Notes: generated by a model from the sequence alone, not told the origin. Counted from the first letter of the stretch, positions 1 to 5,513 are shown. The stretch: 6,045 nt of DNA from Candidatus Neomicrothrix sp. UBA4742 (GCA_002403895.1 DHIQ01000023.1:24335-30379); one strand, 5' to 3'. Program-made: numbers and translations.

Positions 1-1
1 C

Positions 2-118
2 TGGGGCATCGGCGCCACAGAACGCCGCCGCCTCATCGCCGACATCGAAGCCCTCGACGGTCGACCCACACCAGAGCCGCTGGACGACCTCGACCTGGGT
101 CTCGAGCGTGACCTTTGA
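2..118 (+). CDS. C-terminal end of an unidentified protein (5' truncated by the window)
   Basis: An open frame runs from the left edge to a TGA at 116-118 and encodes 38 residues. They include an Arg-rich helix-like stretch (ERRRLIADIEALDGR) and an acidic tail ending in LGLERDL. Third codon positions are almost all G or C, as in the other genes here, which supports real coding. The rest of the gene lies outside the window, so no family can be assigned. It ends 45 bp before repeat R1 and reads in the same direction as the repeats, so it would be the gene of the preceding unit. Confidence 0.6.
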   Translation, partial: WGIGATERRRLIADIEALDGRPTPEPLDDLDLGLERDL

Positions 119-163
119 GCGGCGGATCGGGACGTGTCCGTCCTGTGTGCGAGCGAGCGCATC

Positions 164-228
164 CCGGCAGGGATACACGCCGCCTCTGCGGTGAGGTCGG
201 GCTGGGGAGAACTGAGTGGAGTTACTCG
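164..228 (+). repeat. Intergenic repeat copy R1 (65 bp)
   Basis: R1 has the left end CCGGCAG, a hairpin CCTC (183-186)/GAGG (193-196), the core GGCTGGGGAGAA (200-211) and the right end GGAGTTACTCGGG. It is 3 bp longer than the other copies. Its right end departs from the usual GTACGCCG, but the change keeps pairing: CCCGG at 163-167 faces TCGGG at 226-230, with one G-T pair. The flank GAGCG about 12 bp to the left is shared with R4 and R6. The TAA that ends the frameshifted DUF1905 frame on the minus strand (222-224) lies inside this repeat. Confidence 0.85.
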
Positions 229-542
229 GGTACCGGTGGCCCGATCCTGGTTCGGCCGCTGCTGCCCAAGCTCACTGAGAAAGTCGTTCTTCTGAGGCGC
301 ACCGTCACGGCTTCGCCCTGGCCCTTCCCGATCGCCTTCCGAAGCTGGGCTTTGATCGGCAGCTTGTGGGTGCCATCACCCATCGCCATGAACGAACTCT
401 GGAACGGGTGGCCGTCCACGGTGCCTCGCACCTTGACGAGGCCCCTCGTCCCAAAGAACTCGACTGAATCGGGCATCACGACGTAGGTCCATCCACCTTT
501 GCTTGGACTCTTCTGCATGGTGGCTCGGAACTCCTTGATCAC
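222..542 (-). CDS. DUF1905 domain protein, C-terminus apparently frameshifted
   Basis: Recognised from family hallmarks. With a GTG start at 542, it shows FRAT (residues 5-8), [16 protein letters not shown] (about 11-26), [19 protein letters not shown] (about 29-47), GDGTHKLP (55-62), and a Lys/Arg-rich helix followed by VTVRL (to residue 83). DUF1905 proteins are small, probably cytoplasmic beta-rich proteins of unknown function. The GTG at 542 is preferred because the domain begins at about EFRAT. An ATG at 518 would cut the domain, and a GTG at 596 lies inside repeat R2. After VTVRL the reading frame becomes an unrelated tail of about 23 residues. Skipping one base (position 293) restores EERLSQ and a TGA at 272-274, which is how I remember this family ending. 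The original gene was therefore probably 272-542 (89 aa), with a +1 insertion now extending it into R1. This is either a sequencing indel or a real mutation. Confidence 0.85.
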   Translation of the reverse strand: MIKEFRATMQKSPSKGGWTYVVMPDSVEFFGTRGLVKVRGTVDGHPFQSSFMAMGDGTHKLPIKAQLRKAIGKGQGEAVTVRLRRTTFSVSLGSSGRTRIGPPVPE

Positions 543-585
543 AACCTCCAGAATATGCCAGCCGGTCCGCCGACGAGGGGGAATC

Positions 586-647
586 CCGGCAGTCACACCG
601 AACCGTCGGCGGGGTTGGGCTGGGAAGAAGTGACCTGAAGTACGCCG
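586..647 (+). repeat. Intergenic repeat copy R2 (62 bp)
   Basis: Left end CCGGCAG, core GGCTGGGAAGAAG at 618-630 and right end GAAGTACGCCG. The terminal arms CGGC (587-590) and GCCG (644-647) are complementary. The internal hairpin uses AACC (601-604)/GGTT (613-616) where most copies have CCTC/GAGG, so the sequence changed on both sides while pairing was kept. It separates two minus-strand genes but keeps the + orientation of the family. Confidence 0.85.
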
Positions 648-812
648 TCGTGCATGACGTGCCCGTCGAGGGGGCGTTCGGGGAACCGTCTCGACGCGGC
701 TCGATCCTCAGCCTGACTCTGGTCCCATGTATCTAGGGCGCGGCGGTGCAGTCACCGACGGAAGCGATTCCTGTCGATCACTTTCGTGCGGTGCAATCTC
801 CGCCAATCAGCG

Positions 813-840
813 GACGGTCTATTTCTCGACGTAGACCGTC
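813..840 (-). terminator. Hairpin overlapping the stop codon of the alpha/beta-barrel gene
   Basis: A perfect 9-bp inverted repeat: GACGGTCTA (813-821) faces TAGACCGTC (832-840) across a 10-base loop. On the minus strand it spans the last codons (Thr-Val-Tyr ... Lys) and the TAG stop at 819-821. It has no T tract on its 3' side, so a classical intrinsic terminator is not shown. It may still act as a 3'-end stabiliser or an actinobacterial-type terminator without a U tail. Confidence 0.4.
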
Positions 841-1088
841 AAGGGCGGGATGACGCCGTGCCTTTCCATGGCGGCCCCGAGCTCCGGTGGTGGCGACGAG
901 ATGGCATCCATCAGCGCCGCCACATCATCGGTGTCGGCAGTGATTGCGACGGAGTTGCTTCCATCGTGCGCCACGTGGTCCACCACATTGGTGCCGCCCA
1001 TGCCAGCAATGGCGCCAGCACGCTCGGCCTTGAACCGCAGCCAGTTGTCAGCGTCGACGACGCTGTGGGTGATGACGATCTTGGACAT
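819..1088 (-). CDS. Small protein, probably a dimeric alpha/beta-barrel fold (ABM-like)
   Basis: The 89-residue protein starts at the ATG at 1086-1088, preceded by a strong Shine-Dalgarno AAGGAG five bases upstream. This start is preferred over the GTG at 1121. The sequence alternates strand and helix: KIVITHSVVDADNWLRFK, then an Ala-rich helix, then NVVDHVAHDGSNSVAITAD, a helix DDVAALMDAISS, and a final strand PPLTVYVEK. This beta-alpha-beta-beta-alpha-beta pattern, the DxxxWLxFKxER segment and the length resemble small ferredoxin-like dimeric barrel proteins (antibiotic-biosynthesis-monooxygenase-like). Conserved hypothetical proteins of this look exist in Actinobacteria. No catalytic residue can be named, so no reaction is assigned. 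The gene is alone between R2 and R3 and opposite in direction to both repeats. A 9-bp inverted repeat covers its stop codon. Confidence 0.85.
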   Translation of the reverse strand: MSKIVITHSVVDADNWLRFKAERAGAIAGMGGTNVVDHVAHDGSNSVAITADTDDVAALMDAISSPPPELGAAMERHGVIPPLTVYVEK

Positions 1089-1092
1089 AACG

Positions 1093-1099
1093 TCTCCTT
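1093..1099 (-). promoter_or_regulatory. Ribosome binding site deciding the start of the alpha/beta-barrel gene
   Basis: On the minus strand AAGGAGA lies with AAGGAG five bases before the ATG at 1088. It is the clearest Shine-Dalgarno site in the window and fixes the start at MSKIVITH rather than at the upstream GTG. Confidence 0.8.
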
Positions 1100-1175
1100 C
1101 GTCGGGAGCGTCGTCCAACAACGACGCACGAGTCCTGTTGTTCTAGCCGGTCCTCGACCCTCGTGATGGGGAGAT

Positions 1176-1237
1176 CCGGCACAGTTGCTCGCTGTTTCAG
1201 CCAGCTCGAGGTGTGGAGAAGTGAGCGAGGTACGCCG
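1176..1237 (+). repeat. Intergenic repeat copy R3 (62 bp, most divergent full copy)
   Basis: R3 starts CCGGCAC and ends GCGAGGTACGCCG. Arms CGGC (1177-1180) and GCCG (1234-1237) are complementary. The core is degraded to GGTGTGGAGAAG, but the hairpin position is filled by GCTG (1191-1194)/CAGC (1198-1201) with a TTT loop, another paired replacement. The length is still exactly 62 bp. Confidence 0.8.
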
Positions 1238-1330
1238 TTGTGTCGGGGCGGGGCCGGAGCGTTCGCTTAGGGGCGGTCGTGGCATCGGAGGCTCTGACCC
1301 CCGTATCGCTGACGCCTGTATGGTCGTCCG

Positions 1331-2542
1331 GTGTTCCCGTCGCTGGGCAGCGGTCGTCGTGGATTGGGCTTCTCGCGTTCCGTAGTGCTGTGGGTCACCG
1401 TCACCGTTCTGGCGTTGGCGGGGTGTGGTTCGAGCGGCCCCCGCGCGTCGTCGGATACACAGGCTTCGGCCGAACCGGGCTCGGGGCCGTCGTCGGCCAC
1501 AGCGGATGGCGGTCCTGGCGTCTACGCGGGCCAGACCGCCGACCATCTCAACCCGGCGTTCGCCGATCTCCCGGTGCGGGTCTATGTGCCTGACAGTCTG
1601 TCCGACGACGTCCGGGTGATCGATGCGGCGTCCCAGCGGGAGATCACTCGCTTCCCTTCCCCCGGTGAGCCCCAGCACATCGTCCCTTCCTACGACCTCA
1701 GGACCCTCTGGGTGCTCAACAACCGAGGTAACACGCTCATCCCCATCGACGCCGCCACGGGTCGGTCCGGCACGCCGCTCCGCGTCGAGGATCCCTACAA
1801 CCTGTACTTCACGCCCGATGGCTCCTCCGCGGTGGTCGTGGCCGAGAAGTTACAGCGGCTCGACTACCGCGACCCCCACACGATGGCGCTCACGGGCTCC
1901 CTCTCGGTGCCCGAGTGTGGTGGAATCAACCACCTCGACTACGCCGGCGACGGGTCCTATGCGCTAGTTACGTGCGAGTTCTCGGGCAAGGTCGCGAAAG
2001 TCGACGTGGTCGGTCACCGTGTGATCGGAATGCTCGACCTTGGGGGCGTCTCCGCCATGCCCCAAGATGTGCGGGTGGCCCCCGACGGCGTAACCTTCTA
2101 CGTCGCCGACATGATGGCCAACGGCGTGCACATCATCGACGGGGGCCGCTTCACCCAAACGGGGTTCGTCCCGACCGGGGTGGGCGCCCACGGGCTGTAC
2201 CCCAGCCGCGACGGCACCAAGCTCTACGTCGCCAACCGGGGCTCCAACTCCACTGCTGGCAAGCGCCGCGGCCCAGGCAGCGTGTCAGTCCTGGATTTCG
2301 CCACGAACCAGGTGATCGCCACCTGGGACGTGCCCGGCGGGGGGAGTCCCGACATGGGCAACCTCACCCCCGACGGGTCGCAGCTCTGGTTGAGCGGCCG
2401 CTACGACAGCGAGGTGTACGTGTTCGACACCGTGAAAGGTGTGCTGCTGGCGCGCATCCCGGTCGGGCAGGGGCCCCACGGCCTGACCGTGTGGCCTCAG
2501 CCCGGCAGCTACTCGCTGGGACACACCGGCAACATGCGCTGA
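1331..2542 (+). CDS. YVTN/YncE-like seven-bladed beta-propeller lipoprotein
   Basis: A 403-residue protein. The N-terminus has basic residues (RR at 9-10, R16), a hydrophobic stretch (about 18-30) and a lipobox LAGC with Cys32, so it is probably a lipoprotein on the outer face of the membrane. A Ser/Ala/Gly-rich linker runs to about residue 80. From residue 82 there are seven propeller repeats, each with a PDG-type turn followed by a strand such as LYVAN, FYVAD or LWLSG and a VxVID-like strand. Examples are VRVYVPDS (82-89), VAPDGVTFYVAD, SRDGTKLYVANRG and LTPDGSQLWLSG. The C-terminus SLGHTGNMR closes the ring. The fold is that of the 40-residue YVTN and lactonase-like propellers, but no enzymatic activity can be inferred. 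The GTG start has no good Shine-Dalgarno; a TTG at codon 12 is an alternative that also keeps the signal. It converges with the kelch lipoprotein gene 15 bp away, and the two share one inter-repeat unit. Confidence 0.9.
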   Translation: MFPSLGSGRRGLGFSRSVVLWVTVTVLALAGCGSSGPRASSDTQASAEPGSGPSSATADGGPGVYAGQTADHLNPAFADLPVRVYVPDSLSDDVRVIDAASQREITRFPSPGEPQHIVPSYDLRTLWVLNNRGNTLIPIDAATGRSGTPLRVEDPYNLYFTPDGSSAVVVAEKLQRLDYRDPHTMALTGSLSVPECGGINHLDYAGDGSYALVTCEFSGKVAKVDVVGHRVIGMLDLGGVSAMPQDVRVAPDGVTFYVADMMANGVHIIDGGRFTQTGFVPTGVGAHGLYPSRDGTKLYVANRGSNSTAGKRRGPGSVSVLDFATNQVIATWDVPGGGSPDMGNLTPDGSQLWLSGRYDSEVYVFDTVKGVLLARIPVGQGPHGLTVWPQPGSYSLGHTGNMR

Positions 2543-2544
2543 CC

Positions 2545-2557
2545 GGTCGACCCGACC
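2545..2557. terminator. Short hairpin in the gap between convergent lipoprotein genes
   Basis: GGTCG (2545-2549) and CGACC (2553-2557) pair around a 3-base loop and fill nearly all of the 15-bp gap between the two stop codons. It is symmetric, so it could act for both genes, but the stem is short and no T tract follows on either strand. It is only a candidate bidirectional terminator. Confidence 0.3.
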
Positions 2558-3634
2558 TCAGTCGTCCGAGCGCACTTCGAGCACTGCCGCGCTCGCGGCG
2601 TCCGAGGCCAGTTCCCCACCCAAGAGCCACGTCGTCCCACCGCTGGTCACGGCGGCCAAGTCAGAGACCGCAGTCGGCAGCTGGCCGGCCACGGTCACTT
2701 GGCCGGTCGTCGGGTCGAAGCGCCAGATCACACTGCTGTGCGGAGCCGACGTGGGCGCCCCGACGCGCCCCCCGAACAGGTACACGGCACCGTCGATAGT
2801 GACGGCGGCTTGGTGACCAGCCGGCTGGGGAAGATGGCCGACGGCGGTGACCTGACCTGACGACAGGTCGATCTGTTGGATCGTGTCTATCTGGTGGTCG
2901 CCGGAGGCTGAGTGGACCCGACCACCGAAGACGTACACGCGGTCATCGACAGCTGCCATGGCCCCATAGCGCACCGGGTCGATCAGGTCGACCAGCGGTG
3001 CAAGCGAATCGGGGCCGCCACCGACCAGCACCGGCGCGGTGATCTGCTGGCCGTCGTAGCCCCCAGCCACGACGATGCGGTCACCCACAGTCACCGCGGC
3101 AAGATCCGAGCGGGGCACGCCCAGGGCACCGACCACCTCGGGCGGTGCTGCGCTCACGTCGACCACATCGGCCGTCGCGCGCTCCTGCTCCCCTCCGCCG
3201 AGCAGTAGCGCGTGCCCCCCGATGACGACCCCGGCCGCGTCATGGACCCGGTGCGGCAGTTGTCCGCTGCGAACGGTCGCCCCGTTGGATGGGTCTATGG
3301 TCCACACCGCGCCGAGAGAACTCCGCTGCGCGTCCAGGCCGCTATAGACCAGGACACGATCGCCGACCGCCACCGCCACGAGGCCGCTCATCGGCTGCGG
3401 CAGCTTCCACGACACCGGGGCGACCTGGAGCGCGGCCACCGACCCGATCGTCGATGCCGACCCAGCCGCATCGGACCCCGCCCCGTCGGACGATGCCGAT
3501 CCCGAGGAGGAACCCCGCCTCGAGCACCCGCCCAGCAACGCAAGCCCCACCAGCGCCACCGCCACCGATGCCCGGCGCGTCCGGCGGAAACGACTACGGG
3601 CGCGGCGATGCCAGACGCGCGTGCGGTTGTGCAT
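2558..3634 (-). CDS. Kelch-repeat beta-propeller lipoprotein
   Basis: A 358-residue protein read from the ATG at 3634. The N-terminus is very basic (residues 4-21, many Arg), followed by a hydrophobic segment (about 24-35) and the lipobox LLGGC with Cys37, so it is probably membrane-anchored outside the cell. A Ser/Gly/Ala linker runs to about 65. Six kelch repeats follow, each with hydrophobic residues, a double Gly and a strand: VLVYSGL, ALLLGGGE, IVVAGGYDG, VYVFGGRVHS, VYLFGGRVG and TWLLGGEL. Kelch propellers usually bind partners rather than catalyse. A GTG at 3709 would add 25 residues without signal character and is less likely. No clear Shine-Dalgarno precedes the ATG, so leaderless translation is possible. 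It faces the YVTN propeller lipoprotein; the shared location and fold suggest related extracytoplasmic roles, which is an inference. Confidence 0.9.
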   Translation of the reverse strand: MHNRTRVWHRRARSRFRRTRRASVAVALVGLALLGGCSRRGSSSGSASSDGAGSDAAGSASTIGSVAALQVAPVSWKLPQPMSGLVAVAVGDRVLVYSGLDAQRSSLGAVWTIDPSNGATVRSGQLPHRVHDAAGVVIGGHALLLGGGEQERATADVVDVSAAPPEVVGALGVPRSDLAAVTVGDRIVVAGGYDGQQITAPVLVGGGPDSLAPLVDLIDPVRYGAMAAVDDRVYVFGGRVHSASGDHQIDTIQQIDLSSGQVTAVGHLPQPAGHQAAVTIDGAVYLFGGRVGAPTSAPHSSVIWRFDPTTGQVTVAGQLPTAVSDLAAVTSGGTTWLLGGELASDAASAAVLEVRSDD

Positions 3635-3724
3635 GACGACGAGCGTAGGGCCCGCCGGCGCACCGATCGTGTCCCCCCTTGTCCCGAGCCGAAGGAACTG
3701 CCCCTTCACGAGATGCCGCCAGTG

Positions 3725-3774
3725 CCTGGCGTACCCCTGTGCTCAGGAGTCACTGGTGAGAAGTTCGACGCAGG
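3725..3774 (+). repeat. Possible shortened, degenerate copy of the intergenic repeat
   Basis: The plan matches the full copies although the length is 50 bp. The ends pair: CCT (3725-3727) and GCGT (3729-3732) face ACGC (3768-3771) and AGG (3772-3774). There is an internal hairpin CCTG (3736-3739)/CAGG (3744-3747), then the same 5-base spacing to CTGGTGAGAAGT (core CTGGGGAGAAGT in full copies). Both outer arms are 5-6 bases shorter than usual, symmetrically. Chance resemblance cannot be excluded by eye. Confidence 0.4.
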
Positions 3775-3837
3775 TGGGGTCGGCGGACCCAACACTCCGA
3801 CCATCCTGGGATGGGTGTCGGCACGAACGAGCGATCA

Positions 3838-3899
3838 CCGGCAGAGGTACTCGCCTCGACGAGGTAGCCGGGCTGGGGAGAAGTGCGTGAAGTACGCCG
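3838..3899 (+). repeat. Intergenic repeat copy R4 (62 bp)
   Basis: A near-consensus copy: CCGGCAGAGGTACT at the left, CCTC (3854-3857)/GAGG (3861-3864), core GGCTGGGGAGAAG (3871-3883) and GAAGTACGCCG at the right. The arms pair well: CGGC (3839-3842) with GCCG (3896-3899), and GTACT (3847-3851) with AGTAC (3891-3895). Pairing continues outside the 62 bp with GATC (3833-3836) against GATC (3902-3905). It shares the GAGCG left flank with R1 and R6. Confidence 0.9.
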
Positions 3900-3943
3900 C
3901 CGATCATCGGCCGGACCCCGGCTCTCCTGCGAGTATCGAAGGC

Positions 3944-4219
3944 GTGTCTGACGACCACCTTCCGTTTCGCTTCCGGGTCACCGCCGTGTTCACCATCACC
4001 GGAAGAGGTCTCATGGCTGCCGGTCTGACCGAACAGGGCGAAGTTCGGACTGGCGACGAGCTTGTCGTCCACCACGGCCAAGCACGAACGACGGCTACGT
4101 GTCGGGGCATCGAGATGATCCGCACCAACGGCAGCGTGGACATCCGGACGGTCGGCCTACTCCTCACGGCGCTCACCAAGGACGACGTAGCCGAAGGAGA
4201 CATCATCCTGGGTGCGTGA
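3944..4219 (+). CDS. Stand-alone EF-Tu domain-2-like small protein
   Basis: A 91-residue protein from the GTG at 3944. FRFRVTAVFTITGRG (about 8-22) is followed by a G.TEQGEVRTGDEL segment (about 27-40), the strand LVVHH, TCRGIEMIR (about 52-60), VGLLLTALTKDDV (about 70-82) and EGDIILGA at the end. This is the order of motifs in domain 2 of translation elongation factor Tu-type GTPases (ITGRG..V..G.V..GD...G..GLLL.G....D...GD.L). There is no GTPase domain and no tRNA-binding domain 3. Short stand-alone proteins of this type are found in Actinobacteria and have no established function. The open frame continues far upstream, but that part is antisense to the kelch gene and crosses repeat R4, so the start at 3944 is chosen; a GAAGG lies very close to it. 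The stop is 3 bp before the CCGGC that opens R5. Confidence 0.85.
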   Translation: MSDDHLPFRFRVTAVFTITGRGLMAAGLTEQGEVRTGDELVVHHGQARTTATCRGIEMIRTNGSVDIRTVGLLLTALTKDDVAEGDIILGA

Positions 4220-4222
4220 GTA

Positions 4223-4284
4223 CCGGCAGACGTCATCGCCTCGCCGGAGAGGTCGGGCTGGGGAAAAGGCAGCGAAGTACGTCG
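4223..4284 (+). repeat. Intergenic repeat copy R5 (62 bp)
   Basis: Left end CCGGCAGACGTCA, hairpin CCTC (4239-4242)/GAGG (4249-4252), core GGCTGGGGAAAA (4256-4267) and right end GCGAAGTACGTCG. Relative to consensus the right end carries GTCG instead of GCCG, which still pairs with CGGC through one G-T. GACGT (4229-4233) faces ACGTC (4279-4283) as an alternative arm pairing. It begins immediately after the stop of the EF-Tu-like gene. Confidence 0.88.
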
Positions 4285-4315
4285 CTGGACTGATCGCTGG
4301 TGAGATGCTGAGCCG

Positions 4316-4900
4316 ATGGCATGGGAAGGTCGAATCGGCTCGGCGCTCTGGTCCCTTCTGGGCGGGAGCCTCGATGAGGGCGGCCATCCCCAGCTCGGCC
4401 CCGAGGACTGGGTCTTGGTCTTCGTCGGTTCATACGCCGCGGCTGAGCAGGCGGCTGAGGCGCTGCGCTACGCGCGAATCGAGGGACGCACTGGTCCTGT
4501 TCCTCCCCGGTACCTCGTGTTGGATGATCCACGTTTGGCGGTGAGCGTCCGAGCGCCCGACTTCGAGTCGGCGACCACCGTCCTGACGGCGCTTCCGGCG
4601 CTCGGCAACTTCGCGCTCACCGGTCCGGAGGCTGACCAGCTGCGCGAGAGCCTGGTGCTACCTATTGACCCAGAGGATCTTGAGGGCGAGGCGGAACGCG
4701 ATACCGCGGCGCCACCTGTGTTTCGGCCGAGGTGGTTCGCCTGGCGGGTTCTAGCGTCGGCAGCCTTGGTGGTCGCCCTCGGTTCGGCGGCCATCGGGCT
4801 TATGGGAGTCTTCACCGGTGTGGCCGCGGGCTTCGTGTGGCTCCTGGTGGCCGTCCCATTCGCCGCGTTGTTCTGGATCGCTGGACGACGCGGCGACTAA
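4316..4900 (+). CDS. Unknown protein with a soluble N-terminal domain and a C-terminal two-helix membrane hairpin
   Basis: I do not recognise this 194-residue protein. Residues about 30-110 look like a mixed alpha/beta soluble domain: strand WVLVFVGSY, helix AAAEQAAEALRYARI, strand RYLVLDD, strand RLAVSVRA, helix FESATTVLTALPAL. An acidic linker (about 115-130) follows. Two hydrophobic segments lie at about 143-163 and 165-188, with a basic RW.AWR before them and RRGD at the end, suggesting a membrane-anchored protein whose N-domain is cytoplasmic by the positive-inside rule. The start is the ATG at 4316; the only upstream purine-rich site (GGTGAG, about 11 bases away) is weak. The gene stands alone between R5 and R6, with its stop 24 bp before R6. 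Confidence 0.8.
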   Translation: MAWEGRIGSALWSLLGGSLDEGGHPQLGPEDWVLVFVGSYAAAEQAAEALRYARIEGRTGPVPPRYLVLDDPRLAVSVRAPDFESATTVLTALPALGNFALTGPEADQLRESLVLPIDPEDLEGEAERDTAAPPVFRPRWFAWRVLASAALVVALGSAAIGLMGVFTGVAAGFVWLLVAVPFAALFWIAGRRGD

Positions 4901-4924
4901 GGCACGTCGTGACACGAGCGCTAT

Positions 4925-4986
4925 CCGGCAGATGTACTCGCCTCGCTGGCGAGGTCCGGCTGGGGAGAATTGAGCAGAGTTGCGCA
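4925..4986 (+). repeat. Intergenic repeat copy R6 (62 bp)
   Basis: Left end CCGGCAGATGTACTCG, the strongest hairpin of the family (CCTCGC 4941-4946/GCGAGG 4949-4954, inner pair probably open), and core GGCTGGGGAGAA (4958-4969). The right end AGAGTTGCGCA is less like consensus, and its pairing with the left end is the weakest of the set (only CC/GG and GCA/TGC with bulges). The left flank GTGACACGAGCG resembles those of R8 and R4. Confidence 0.85.
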
Positions 4987-5012
4987 GGTGAAGGTCAGAC
5001 TGCCGGTCATCT

Positions 5013-5237
5013 TCAAGCCGACGGCGGCGACGAGACGGCCATGACCAGGAGCATGACGGGTAGCGCCACGATGAGCACGACCGTTCCGACCCACCTGTAG
5101 TACTGATCCACGATGTCAATGGGCGGATTGTCCCGGTTGAAGACCCGCCACCAGAGCAACCGCCAGTAGATGTAGGGGACGGCTGTGCTAACTACCGCCG
5201 CTCCCAGGAGCAGGACTCGCCAACCCGTGTCGGTCAT
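5013..5237 (-). CDS. Small two-TM membrane protein of unknown function
   Basis: A 74-residue protein from the ATG at 5237. Hydrophobic segments at about 7-27 (VLLLGAAVVSTAVPYIYW) and 49-69 (WVGTVVLIVALPVMLLVMAV) flank a polar loop with RVFNRDNPPIDIVDQYYRW. I do not recognise the family. The aromatic-rich loop edges and DNPPID are the most distinctive part. The frame stays open far upstream, but that portion is antisense to the DUF1003 gene and crosses repeat R7, so it is not part of the protein. A GTG two codons upstream is an alternative start, and no good Shine-Dalgarno is seen for either. It is the only gene between R6 and R7 and runs against the repeat direction. Confidence 0.75.
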   Translation of the reverse strand: MTDTGWRVLLLGAAVVSTAVPYIYWRLLWWRVFNRDNPPIDIVDQYYRWVGTVVLIVALPVMLLVMAVSSPPSA

Positions 5238-5290
5238 CCACACACTGTCGGCAGTTCCCCTCGGCACCGCAAGCTTTTCGACGCGAGGAC

Positions 5291-5352
5291 CCGGCAGAGG
5301 TGATCGCCTCGGCGGCGAGGACGGGTTGGGGAGAACTGTGCGAAGTACGCCG
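5291..5352 (+). repeat. Intergenic repeat copy R7 (62 bp)
   Basis: Left end CCGGCAGAGGTGAT, hairpin CCTCG (5307-5311)/CGAGG (5316-5320) with a GCGG loop, core GGTTGGGGAGAA (5324-5335) and right end GCGAAGTACGCCG. The terminal stem is the clearest of the family: CGGC (5292-5295) with GCCG (5349-5352), one C-C mismatch, then GGAC (5287-5290) with GTCC (5354-5357). The outer pairs differ from those of R4 (GATC/GATC) but are again complementary. Confidence 0.9.
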
Positions 5353-5383
5353 CGTCCGATCGGGGGCTCGAGGCTCGGGAGAA

Positions 5384-5408
5384 CCGCCCAGGGTTGTCTC
5401 TCGGGCGG
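5384..5408. other. Inverted repeat upstream of the DUF1003 gene
   Basis: CCGCCC (5384-5389) faces GGGCGG (5403-5408) across 13 bases, within the leader between R7 and the DUF1003 gene. A second dyad, GGTCG (5459-5463)/CGACC (5470-5474), lies nearer the start codon. Either could be a leader hairpin or an operator. In DNA this GC-rich such dyads are common, so no function is claimed. Confidence 0.25.
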
Positions 5409-5513
5409 GTCCCCGTCTGCTCCTCGGCGATGTGGAACAGTCCAATCCATCGCGCGTTGGTCGATCGGCCGACCCTCTCTCGCGTAGCCCACACGATCGG
5501 AGTTGCTGTGGCC

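Larger units (their letters stand above)
3635..3943. other. Gene-free 309-bp stretch between the kelch and EF-Tu-like genes
   Basis: No coding region is supported here. A plus-strand open frame crosses it, but only its part after 3944 looks like a protein. The stretch must carry the promoter of the minus-strand kelch gene, although no convincing -10/-35 pair could be assigned. It contains a degenerate repeat-like structure at 3725-3774 and the full repeat R4 at 3838-3899, which start 113 bp apart with no gene between them. Confidence 0.6.

Noticed and set aside
1238..1330. Promoter for the YVTN lipoprotein gene
   Set aside because: A promoter is expected here, but no convincing -35/-10 pair or Shine-Dalgarno site was found, so no site is annotated.
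911..1678. Long minus-strand open frame across R3
   Set aside because: It overlaps the YVTN propeller start and the alpha/beta-barrel gene in another frame, has Arg/Thr/Pro-rich low-complexity composition and crosses a repeat.
1915..2799. Plus-strand open frame across the two propeller genes
   Set aside because: It is extremely Arg-rich and overlaps the 3' half of the YVTN gene in a different frame and the kelch gene antisense; a shadow frame.
2823..2835. GGCTGGGGAAGAT resembling the repeat core
   Set aside because: It lies inside the kelch coding sequence with no matching left arm, hairpin or right end; a chance match.
3212..3943. Long plus-strand open frame joined to the EF-Tu-like gene
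   Set aside because: It is antisense to the kelch gene, Arg/Pro-rich in the manner of shadow frames in high-GC DNA, and crosses repeat R4. Only the part from 3944 looks like a protein family.
164..5352. CRISPR array
   Set aside because: The repeats are 300-2700 bp apart, not separated by uniform short spacers, and the intervals contain genes.
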